Source: Glutamicibacter halophytocola
GTDB taxonomy: Bacteria > Actinomycetota > Actinomycetes > Actinomycetales > Micrococcaceae
Assembly: GCF_001302565.1 (NCBI RefSeq)
Contig: NZ_CP012750.1
Coordinates: forward strand, 3,472,001-3,536,000
Direction: 5' to 3'
Length of the DNA stretch: 64,000 nucleotides
Shown piece after piece: positions 50,151-57,580 of this stretch (positions are counted from its first letter, which is position 1; the number at the start of each line of letters is the position of its first letter). The notes beneath the pieces are model-generated. The model was not told the DNA's origin. It worked only from the letters and a program-made list of their open reading frames with translations, and searched no databases. Position numbers and translations under genes: made by a program.

Positions 50151-50939
50151 TCAGGACAGGGCATCAAAGGAAATAGTGGGCAGATCCACCATGTGGGCGC
50201 CTCCGTCGGCCACCAGGGTGGCCCCGGTGATGTAGCTGGAATCGGGGCCGAGCAAAAAGGCGATGGTGCCGGCGATCTCCTCGGGGTCCGCCGGACGTCC
50301 CAGCGGCACATGCTCGGTGACCTTGGCGTAGGCTGCCGAACGGCCTTCCAAGCCCATGGCCGCGCAGAGCTCGTCCATTTCGGCGTTGGCCATGTCGGTG
50401 CGCACCCACCCGGGGCAGATCGCATTCACCCGCACCCCATGCTTGCCGTAGTCGCGGGCCATGGAACGTGTCAGCCCGATCAGGGCATGCTTGCCCACGG
50501 TGTAGCCGGCCACCGAAGGGCCGGCGGCGATGCCCGCCAGCGAGGAGATGACGGCGATCCGGCCCCGGGTGCGGGCCAATTCCGGCAGTGCCGCCCGGCA
50601 GAGCTTGAAGGCTGTGGTCAGGTTCGCGTCCAGGCTCGTGGCCCAGGACTCGTCATCGGTGTCGACCACCGTGGAGAAGCCGTGTCCCCCGGCATTGGCG
50701 AGCACCGCGTCAAGACGCCCGAAGCGGTCCAAGGTGCCACCGACCACTTCCTGGACGCTGGCGGTATCGGTCATGTCACCGGCCAACGCCACCGCTCCGA
50801 TTTGCTCGGCGGCCACGTTCAGCGGGTCGATCCGCCGGCCGGTCAGGACCACGCGGTAGCCGTCGCGGGCCAGCCTGCGCGCTGCCGCCAGCCCGATGCC
50901 TGTTCCCCCTCCGGAAATCAATGCCACCGGCGAGCTCAT
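50151..50939 (-). CDS. Short-chain dehydrogenase/reductase
   Basis: A 262-residue classical SDR: cofactor motif SGGGTGIGLAAAR, NAG in VLANAGG, catalytic serine in VISSLAG, and YTVGK with the catalytic tyrosine and lysine, followed by VRVNAICPGWVRTDM. The arginine after the first strand (LTGRR) suggests NADP. It overlaps the kinase stop by 4 bp. It could oxidise or reduce the carbonyl product made by the adjacent aminotransferase-like phospholyase. Confidence 0.9.
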   Translation of the reverse strand: MSSPVALISGGGTGIGLAAARRLARDGYRVVLTGRRIDPLNVAAEQIGAVALAGDMTDTASVQEVVGGTLDRFGRLDAVLANAGGHGFSTVVDTDDESWATSLDANLTTAFKLCRAALPELARTRGRIAVISSLAGIAAGPSVAGYTVGKHALIGLTRSMARDYGKHGVRVNAICPGWVRTDMANAEMDELCAAMGLEGRSAAYAKVTEHVPLGRPADPEEIAGTIAFLLGPDSSYITGATLVADGGAHMVDLPTISFDALS

Positions 50940-51964
50940 TTGCCGCCTCCCAGGACTGCCGGGGTGGCGCCTGCAAGGTGCGCTTCGACGAGATCCATGA
51001 CCACCGGAACCACCATGCGCTCGATGAAATCGGCTTCCTCGTCTCCGTGCCGTTCAGCGGCCCAGCCCAGATAGGTCAGCCCGCGGCCCAGCAGCAGGTC
51101 GTCCCAGGCATCGAAGAATCCGGCCGGCACATCTGCGCGCTCGGCCAGGTAGCCGGCTTCCAGCCCCCGGCGGTATTCGGCCAGCCGGGGGTGTGCGGAA
51201 TAGAAGAACAGGACCGTGGCCAGATCAAAAAGATGCCAGCCGGTGCCGAAGTCGTCAAAGTCGATCAGCACCGGGCCAGCGGCGCTGACCAGGACGTTCT
51301 CCGGGGTCAGATCCGCGTGGATGACGCCGAAAACCGCCTCGTTCCGGCTCAGCTTTCCCAGCCGGCCATGCAGCGAGAGCATGGCCCGGCCGATCTTGGC
51401 CCGCTGCTCCGCGTCGAGGCAAGGCAGCTTGGCCGGATCGCCCCACAGTGGAGCAGCGCCAGCCAGGCCCTCGTGGTCCCAGGTTCCGCGGTCGAAGCCC
51501 GCCGGGATTCCGATGGCCATGGAGGCCAGATGCAGTTTGGCCAATTCCTTGCCAAGCTCCTGGAAATCCTTGCCACCCAGCGCATCGGAACCAGCCAGCG
51601 CCTCGGAAATGTCGCCCATGGGCGAGGCTTCGGGGATCCAGTGCTGCAAATCGATCACCACGGTGTTCCCGTCCTCGATCTCCACGGTGCAATTGAGCTG
51701 CCCATCCAGGGCGCGGATCAAGCGCGGCACCGACAGCCCGCGCTCTGCCAGTTCCATGAGGTAGGCCGCCTCGGTGGACAGCTGTCCGGCGGTGCGATAG
51801 CCCAGCCGATGCAGCCTGGCCGCGTAGCTGGACCCCTGGCCTGCATCAACACGGAAGACGTGGTTCTCCCGGTACTTCACCAGTTCCAGATGCGCGGTGC
51901 TTGGAATCCCGTAGCGGGGCAGGACTTTTCGTAGTGCGGCTTCGGCACGGCTTGGTGAAATCAT
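50936..51964 (-). CDS. APH-family kinase (hydroxylysine-kinase-like)
   Basis: A 342-residue aminoglycoside-phosphotransferase/choline-kinase fold protein. Motifs: the N-lobe ENHVFRVDAGQGSSYAARLHR, Brenner motif VIHADLTPENVLV with the catalytic aspartate, and IDFDDFG as the metal-binding aspartate. AGGAAGAGA precedes the ATG. The sequence reads most like the AGPHD1/hydroxylysine-kinase group. A class III aminotransferase of phospholyase type is encoded divergently, the same pairing that makes a two-step kinase/phospholyase route for amino alcohols. An antibiotic-resistance role is less likely. Confidence 0.8.
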   Translation of the reverse strand: MISPSRAEAALRKVLPRYGIPSTAHLELVKYRENHVFRVDAGQGSSYAARLHRLGYRTAGQLSTEAAYLMELAERGLSVPRLIRALDGQLNCTVEIEDGNTVVIDLQHWIPEASPMGDISEALAGSDALGGKDFQELGKELAKLHLASMAIGIPAGFDRGTWDHEGLAGAAPLWGDPAKLPCLDAEQRAKIGRAMLSLHGRLGKLSRNEAVFGVIHADLTPENVLVSAAGPVLIDFDDFGTGWHLFDLATVLFFYSAHPRLAEYRRGLEAGYLAERADVPAGFFDAWDDLLLGRGLTYLGWAAERHGDEEADFIERMVVPVVMDLVEAHLAGATPAVLGGGK

Positions 51965-52039
51965 CGGCTCTCTTCCTGGCGGCTTTATTTGTGACCGTGG
52001 TCATACACTAGTAAAAAGTTGTACATCGTGTTTGTCAAC

Positions 52040-52054
52040 TGAACACAGTGTTCA
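52040..52054. promoter_or_regulatory. Palindromic operator between the kinase and TetR genes
   Basis: TGAACAC-A-GTGTTCA, a perfect 7-bp inverted repeat, in the AT-rich divergent gap (51965-52141). It is the likely binding site of the TetR protein encoded downstream, controlling both directions. Confidence 0.6.
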
Positions 52055-52141
52055 ATTTTTTACTTTTTATGGTTATGCTGGTGTCCAAGGGCGGTGCCAG
52101 AAGAGCTGGCCCCGGGATGACAAGGAAGCAGGAGCGGGACA

Positions 52142-52747
52142 ATGATCGAAGAATTGCCGGCCATGAGCCAGCGCGAGCGCAACCGCGTACGCACCCGGAA
52201 CGACATCCTGGATGTCGCGGCCCAGCTGCTCGGCGACGTCGGCTATTCAGGCACCACCTTGCAAGAAATCAGCAAGCTTGCCGGAGTCGCTCGCGGCACT
52301 GTCTACGCTTATTTCCCAGCGGGGCGCGATGAAATCGTGCGCGCCGTCTACCTGCGGCTTGCCGACGAGGTGGTCCAGCGCGGCAATGCGCTCCATGCAC
52401 AGGCCGAGGGGCTGGAAATGCGCATTCGCGCCCTGGCCCGCGCCCTGACCGAAGCCAGCGCGGACCCCAAGGGGCGGTTCTACGGCATCATGGGCGCGGA
52501 TCTGGTTCCGGTGCTGGCCGGAGTGACCGGAACCGCTTCCCGATCTTTTGAGAATTTCATCCGCGATGACCTGGTCATGGCCCTGCATGAGGGGCTGCTG
52601 ATTCCCGGCATCGACATCGAGGCACTCACCGTGGCGCTCTCCGGCGCGCTGCGCGCTTCGGGCAGCCGCGCGGCCGCGGACCCCGAGAGCGTCGAAGACC
52701 AGATCAACGCCCTGGGCGCCCTGGCGCGCGGTTTGATCACTGCCTGA
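52142..52747 (+). CDS. TetR-family regulator of the kinase/aminotransferase locus
   Basis: A 201-residue TetR protein with helix-turn-helix RTRNDILDVAAQLLGDVGYSGTTLQEISKLAGVARGTVYAYFPAGRDEIVRAVY and a helical ligand domain. A ribosome site (AGGAGCGGG) precedes ATG 52142. It is followed after 25 bp by the aminotransferase gene on the same strand and is divergent from the kinase/SDR/amidohydrolase genes. It probably represses both units. Confidence 0.88.
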   Translation: MIEELPAMSQRERNRVRTRNDILDVAAQLLGDVGYSGTTLQEISKLAGVARGTVYAYFPAGRDEIVRAVYLRLADEVVQRGNALHAQAEGLEMRIRALARALTEASADPKGRFYGIMGADLVPVLAGVTGTASRSFENFIRDDLVMALHEGLLIPGIDIEALTVALSGALRASGSRAAADPESVEDQINALGALARGLITA

Positions 52748-52772
52748 ACATCACCTTCCGAAAGGACCTGCC

Positions 52773-54098
52773 ATGACTGAAATCGCCCAGAACTCCCTGC
52801 TTTCCGAACCCACAGCCGCCCTGATGGCCCGTCGCGTGGCAACTATCGGCCCGCACTCGCCGCTGTTCTATAACACGCCGCTGGAGCTGGTGCGCGGCGA
52901 GGGAGCGTGGCTGACCGATGCGCAGGGACGCACCTACCTCGATGGGTACAACAATGTGCCGCATGTCGGACATGCCAACCCGGTAGTGGCCGATGCAGTG
53001 AACCGGCAGCTGCGCACTATCAACCTGCACACCCGGTATCTGAACCACATGGTGGTCGATTACGCCGAGGCACTGCTGGATACTTTTAACGGCGAATTGG
53101 ACCGGCTCTTTCTCGTCAACAGCGGCTCCGAAGCCAACGAACTGGCATTGCGCATAGCCCGCCAGCACACCGGGAACCGGGGAATCCTCGTCTCGGATTT
53201 CAGTTATCACGGGAATACGAGCTCGCTGGCGGAACTCACCACCGGACTGGAGGTCCACGAGGAGTTCGGGTCCCATGTGCGCGCGGTGCGAATCCCGGAT
53301 GCGACCGGAATGGATGCACAGTCCGCAATGGCCCTGCGGGACCGGGCGCTGGCCGAGGTCGACGCGGCGATCGCCTCGTTGCAGGAGGCCGGGCACGGGA
53401 TCTCGGCATCCCTGCTCGACCCCATTTTCTCCACCGAAGGCCTCTTGAACGTACCGCCCGGATATATCGAAGGGCTTGCACAACGGGTGCAGGCCGCCGG
53501 GGGCCTGTTCATCGCCGATGAAGTGCAGTCCGGGTTCGGCCGGCTTGGCAACCACATGTGGGGCCATCAGCTGTATGCGATCAAGCCGGATCTCGTTACC
53601 CTCGGCAAGCCAATGGGCAATGGGCACCCGATCGGAGCGGTCATCACCACCGAAGCGCTGCTCGATGAGTTCGGTGGCCGAAACATGTACTTCAACACGT
53701 TCGCCGGCAGCCCGGTGTCCTCCGCCGCGGGGCTCGCGGTGCTCGGTGAGATGCGCGAGCGCCAGCTGATGACCCACGCGCGTGCCACGGGAGAATTTAT
53801 CGCCGATGCCATGCGCGAGATCGCAAAGAGCAGTCCCCTGATTGGCGCGGTGCGTGGCCAGGGCCTGTTCTTCGGCTACGACATTGTGCGTCCCGAGGCT
53901 CCCGGCCAGCCCCATCCGGTGGCCGCCAAGCAGCTCATTGAACTCATGAAGGACAAAGGCGTGCTGATCAGCCGCATCGGCCGGGACGACAATGTGCTCA
54001 AGATGCGCCCGCCGATGGTTATCGAGCGCGAGCAGGCGCAGCTGCTGGTGGATCGGCTGGCCGAGTCGGTCGCAGAAATCACCTCCGGATTGTCCTAG
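52773..54098 (+). CDS. Class III PLP aminotransferase / phospholyase-like enzyme
   Basis: A 441-residue fold-type I PLP enzyme. Seen: LVNSGSEANELALRIAR, IADEVQSGFGRLGNHMWG, and the PLP lysine in VTLGKPMGNGHPIGAV. The KPMGNGHP form is characteristic of the AGXT2-like subgroup that includes ethanolamine-phosphate and phosphohydroxylysine phospholyases. Those enzymes eliminate phosphate and ammonia from an O-phospho-amino-alcohol to give an aldehyde or ketone. With the divergent APH-type kinase this predicts a kinase/phospholyase pathway. A true transaminase is the alternative. Confidence 0.85.
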   Translation: MTEIAQNSLLSEPTAALMARRVATIGPHSPLFYNTPLELVRGEGAWLTDAQGRTYLDGYNNVPHVGHANPVVADAVNRQLRTINLHTRYLNHMVVDYAEALLDTFNGELDRLFLVNSGSEANELALRIARQHTGNRGILVSDFSYHGNTSSLAELTTGLEVHEEFGSHVRAVRIPDATGMDAQSAMALRDRALAEVDAAIASLQEAGHGISASLLDPIFSTEGLLNVPPGYIEGLAQRVQAAGGLFIADEVQSGFGRLGNHMWGHQLYAIKPDLVTLGKPMGNGHPIGAVITTEALLDEFGGRNMYFNTFAGSPVSSAAGLAVLGEMRERQLMTHARATGEFIADAMREIAKSSPLIGAVRGQGLFFGYDIVRPEAPGQPHPVAAKQLIELMKDKGVLISRIGRDDNVLKMRPPMVIEREQAQLLVDRLAESVAEITSGLS

Positions 54099-54171
54099 GA
54101 CAGGAAGCGGGCCGCGTCCGCTCGGCCCCGGAAGCCAACACTGGCCCCGGGGCGCGAGCCGCCGCCCTCGC

Positions 54172-55419
54172 CTAGGAAGTCACCGCCATCTTCGCTTGCG
54201 CCTGGCGCACCGCCCGGGCATAAGCCATGGCACTGGGCTTCAGCGTGCGCTCCAGGGTCTTCCGGTCGACTTCCAGCAGGCCGAGCTTGGGACGGTAGCC
54301 GAAGATCCACTCGAAGTTGTCCATGAGCGTCCAGTGGCAATAGCCAAGCACCGGGGTGCCGGCGGCTATCTGCTGTTCCAAGGCAGCCAGGGCCTGCGGA
54401 ATGAACTGCGAGCGCAGAGAATCATCGTCAATCTGGATTCCGTGCTCGGTCACCAGCACCGGCACCCCAGAGACCTCATGGGCATAGCGGACGGCCCCGG
54501 CGAGCGAGCTTGGATCAACCACCGAGCCCATGCCATTGCGCTGGCCCTCTAGCTGGACCTCGCCGTCTGGCCCGTGGAGGAAGGCCTCATAGTTCTGCAC
54601 GCCAATGAAGTCATCCTCCCGTGCCACGTCAAGCCAGTGGTCGTAGACGGCCGCGCGCCGGGCATCCCTGCGGGATTCTCCCCCGGGCAGCGCCCGCTCA
54701 TCGGCAATGGCAATGGAAATCCCCACCGGCACATCGGCCCGGCGCGCCTTGATGGCCGATTTGGCCATGCGGTGGGCCACCGTGAAGGCCTGTTGGAAGT
54801 CATCCTGGACATTCGAGGGGATGGCATTCGAGGCAAAGTAGCTGTCGGTGCCGGCTGCTTTGGCAGCCGCTTGGAGCATCTGCCGCTTGATCTGCTCCGC
54901 TTCCGGGGGCAGCTTCCCGCCGGCTTGCAGGAGCTGTTCCAGATTCGGTTCATTGATGGTCACGGCCGCAGTGAGCCGGTCCCCGAGGCGCTGCATCACC
55001 CGGTCCACCTGGTCGGCAAAACGCTGTGCCGCGTCCTTGGCCAGCCAGGAACCGGCGGCCGAGAACCAGTGCGGCGAGGCAAAATGGTTGAAGGTGGCCA
55101 GCGGGGCGAGCCCGCGCTCAAGGGCCGCATCCACCACCGCTTCGTAGTGGTCCAGCTCCTTGCCCACAATGGTGCCGCGCTCGGGTTCGATGCGGGCCCA
55201 TTCGATCGAAAAGCGGAATGCGTTCAGGCCCAGGGCCGCCACCTGGTCGAGGTCGGATTCGTAGCGCTCATAGGCACCGCAGGCACGGCCCGAGGGCTCG
55301 CTGAACAGCGTGGGCTGGATGTTTTCGAGGAACCAGATGTCGCTGTGCTGGTTGTTTCCTTCGTTCTGGTGCCCTGCGGTGGCAACGCCCCACAGGAAAT
55401 CATCGGGATAGTGGCTCAT
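54172..55419 (-). CDS. GH1 beta-glucosidase
   Basis: A 415-residue family 1 glycosidase (slightly shorter than the usual 440-480). Seen: the N-terminal YPDDFLWGVATAGHQNEG, FRFSIEWARIEPERG, acid/base glutamate in TINEPN, nucleophile glutamate in LVTEHGI, and the end motif GYCHWTLMDNFEWIFGYRPKLGLLEVD. The nucleophile motif is TEHG rather than the common TENG. There is no signal peptide. ATG 55419 is preferred to a TTG six bases upstream. It is 57 bp downstream of an MFS gene. It would remove the glucose left after rhamnosidase action. Confidence 0.92.
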   Translation of the reverse strand: MSHYPDDFLWGVATAGHQNEGNNQHSDIWFLENIQPTLFSEPSGRACGAYERYESDLDQVAALGLNAFRFSIEWARIEPERGTIVGKELDHYEAVVDAALERGLAPLATFNHFASPHWFSAAGSWLAKDAAQRFADQVDRVMQRLGDRLTAAVTINEPNLEQLLQAGGKLPPEAEQIKRQMLQAAAKAAGTDSYFASNAIPSNVQDDFQQAFTVAHRMAKSAIKARRADVPVGISIAIADERALPGGESRRDARRAAVYDHWLDVAREDDFIGVQNYEAFLHGPDGEVQLEGQRNGMGSVVDPSSLAGAVRYAHEVSGVPVLVTEHGIQIDDDSLRSQFIPQALAALEQQIAAGTPVLGYCHWTLMDNFEWIFGYRPKLGLLEVDRKTLERTLKPSAMAYARAVRQAQAKMAVTS

Positions 55420-55476
55420 TGTCAAAGTGCCTTTCGAATGTCGGCGGATCAGGTGGAAATGGGGTGCTTGCCGAAC

Positions 55477-56787
55477 CTAGCGGGCTCCGCGCACAAAGAG
55501 GATCGCGAATCCTCCAATAATGCTGGCCATGGCCCCGGCAAGGAATAGTGCCGAGAAGTTCGGCCCCGCGCTGGTAGCGCCGATGGCCAGCAGGACCGGG
55601 GCGAGCGCCGAGACAATGGTGACGGGAAGGTTATCCGCGATCTTCAAGATCCCCAGGTCCTTGGCCGGGTTGGTCTTGTCGGGCAGGATCTGGGTGGCCA
55701 GCACCAGCTCCACCGCGAAGTACACGCCCTGGCCCAGTCCCACTACGGTGCAGGCCACCAGGTACATGGGCAGGTTCGATGCTGTTGATGCCAGCACCAG
55801 GCCGAGGCCCAGGATTACTGCGGCGGCCAGGATGAACGGCTTGCGCACTCCCAGCCGGTCGCTGATCCGGCCGATTAACGGGGCGACCAGCATGGTGATG
55901 CCGGCGTTGAGCATCACGGTCATGAGGATCGCGGTTCCCAGCGAGGACGGTTCCAGGTGCAGGCGCTGGAGCATGTAGATGGCCTGGTAGCCGTTCAGCG
56001 CGGCCACCCCGGAGAAAACCAGCATCCGCGAGGTGAAGACCCAGGCGAAAGCGCTGTGCCGGATCGGGTTGACCCAGAAAATCCCCAGCAGCGCCGCTGC
56101 GGTGCTGCGCGGGCGGCGCTCGGGATGCCGCAGATCTCGCACCTTGAGGGCCAGGGCGAGCAGGCTGAGGACCGCCAGCGCGGTGGGAATACCCACCAGC
56201 GGCACCAGATTGTCGCCGAAAGGCACCGCGACCGCCATGCCGAACAGCGCGCCCAGCGGGGTGCCCATGCTCAACAGCGCGGTGGCCGGGCCGCGGCCGT
56301 CTTCAGGCAATTGGTCGGTCAGCAGCGCAATGACGCTCACGTTCGCGGTCACGAATCCAAAGGTGATCACCAGGTGCGCCAGGACAAAGAGCGGAACAGT
56401 GCCAGCCGCGACCAGCAGCACGCCGCCAACGGAAAAAGCGAGCGCAGCCAGCAGCAGGAACGGCCGGCGGCGGCCCCATCGCGAACGCGACCGGTCGCTG
56501 AGCGCACCAACCAGTGGCAGCGCGAGCAGGGTGAGGACCCCTGCCACCGCGCTGGAAATCGAGATGGTCGTCGTTGCCGTCGCGGCATCCAATTCCGTGG
56601 CTTTCAGGGTGAGCGTAAGCAATGCCGCAGACATCTGCGCGGCGCCGGCGCCCACCATGGCGAGCACGAGCAAAAAGACCAATCCCCGGCGCGATGAAGC
56701 GGGTGGCGGAAACTGGTTCCCGGTGATGTCGGGGGCAGATGCGTCGGCCGTAGCAGAGGCCGATTGCCGCTGGGTTGGGTGTGTCAT
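55477..56787 (-). CDS. MFS transporter of the second rhamnosidase module
   Basis: A 436-residue, 12-helix MFS protein with GALSDRSRSRWGRRRPFLLL and its half-repeat GRISDRLGVRKPFILA. The sequence resembles the MFS protein at 39398-40675 throughout, including LGQGVYFAVELVLATQILPDKTNPAKDLGILKIADNLP versus the corresponding stretch there. AAGGAA precedes the ATG. It heads an operon with the GH1 beta-glucosidase and is divergent from a TetR/rhamnosidase pair, so uptake of a glycoside is likely. Confidence 0.87.
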   Translation of the reverse strand: MTHPTQRQSASATADASAPDITGNQFPPPASSRRGLVFLLVLAMVGAGAAQMSAALLTLTLKATELDAATATTTISISSAVAGVLTLLALPLVGALSDRSRSRWGRRRPFLLLAALAFSVGGVLLVAAGTVPLFVLAHLVITFGFVTANVSVIALLTDQLPEDGRGPATALLSMGTPLGALFGMAVAVPFGDNLVPLVGIPTALAVLSLLALALKVRDLRHPERRPRSTAAALLGIFWVNPIRHSAFAWVFTSRMLVFSGVAALNGYQAIYMLQRLHLEPSSLGTAILMTVMLNAGITMLVAPLIGRISDRLGVRKPFILAAAVILGLGLVLASTASNLPMYLVACTVVGLGQGVYFAVELVLATQILPDKTNPAKDLGILKIADNLPVTIVSALAPVLLAIGATSAGPNFSALFLAGAMASIIGGFAILFVRGAR

Positions 56788-56870
56788 GGTGAGGTTTCCT
56801 TAACCTGAGGGGCCATGGAGATGGCCTGGAGAGCACCGAATAATCCCGCGCGGTCGGTGATGCAGATCAC

Positions 56871-56929
56871 TGTAACACGAAAACTTAAAGGGTTACATGT
56901 TTTCGTGTGATCGCTGATACAGTGCAGTT
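56871..56929. promoter_or_regulatory. Nested operator and leaderless promoter of the second TetR gene
   Basis: ACACGAAAAC (56875-56884) and its complement (56899-56908) form a 10-bp inverted repeat with a 14-bp gap; TGTAAC/GTTACA (56871-56876, 56892-56897) is nested within the region. The -10 TACAGT (56918-56923) lies exactly 6 nt before the TetR ATG, so the site overlaps the -35 and would also affect the divergent MFS gene. Confidence 0.6.
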
Positions 56930-57520
56930 ATGGCAGGCACCAGAGGCACATACCGCAAGACCGCACAACGCCGCGAGCAGATCCTCGAGGCGGCGTTCGC
57001 CATCTTCGCGAAGAACGGCTACGCCGCAAGCTCCGTCAACGAAATAGCCCGGGCCGTGGGCATCACCCAAACCGGGGTGCTGCACCATTTTGCCGGAGGC
57101 AAGCTCGCCCTGCTCACCGCGGTGCTCCAGCAGCGAGACGCCCTGGCCGAAGAGAACCTGCGCGGGAAAACCGGCCGGGAGTTCCTGGCCGCCCTGGTGG
57201 AGATTTCCCGCGTCCAGGCCGGCCAGCGCGGCGTGGTACAGCTCTATCGCAACCTCTCCACCGAGGCGGTGGACCCCGAGCACCCGGCGCACAACTACTT
57301 CCGCGAACGCCTCGGCCGGATCATCGAGGCCGTCACCCAGGCCTTCAGCGAGGTCCTGGCCGAGGACGGGCTCAAGCCCGGCATCGAGCCGCGCGCCGCG
57401 GCCCTGAATACCCTGGCCATGACCGAGGGGCTCGAAACCCTGTGGTTGCAAGGCCTGGACGTGGATATGGCCGAAGGCATCCGCTGGCACATCAACGGCT
57501 TCCTGGCCAAGCCCCTCTAG
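56930..57520 (+). CDS. TetR-family regulator of the second rhamnosidase module
   Basis: A 196-residue TetR protein (RREQILEAAFAIFAKNGYAASSVNEIARAVGITQTGVLHHFAGGKLALLTAV). It shares the RYG-like N-terminus and VGIT-x-x-G-x-x-HHF pattern with the TetR at 43535, so the two are probably paralogues with similar ligands. It is followed after 60 bp by a GH78 gene on the same strand and is divergent from the MFS/GH1 operon. Confidence 0.9.
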   Translation: MAGTRGTYRKTAQRREQILEAAFAIFAKNGYAASSVNEIARAVGITQTGVLHHFAGGKLALLTAVLQQRDALAEENLRGKTGREFLAALVEISRVQAGQRGVVQLYRNLSTEAVDPEHPAHNYFRERLGRIIEAVTQAFSEVLAEDGLKPGIEPRAAALNTLAMTEGLETLWLQGLDVDMAEGIRWHINGFLAKPL

Positions 57521-57580
57521 TCCGCCGAGCGCCCAGTCTTTTTTTGCGCCATCGCGCACCTGATCACCCAAGGAAACGAC

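Noticed and set aside
50936..51964. Aminoglycoside-resistance gene
   Set aside because: The fold is shared, but the sequence reads like hydroxylysine/choline-type kinases and the neighbours form a catabolic locus.
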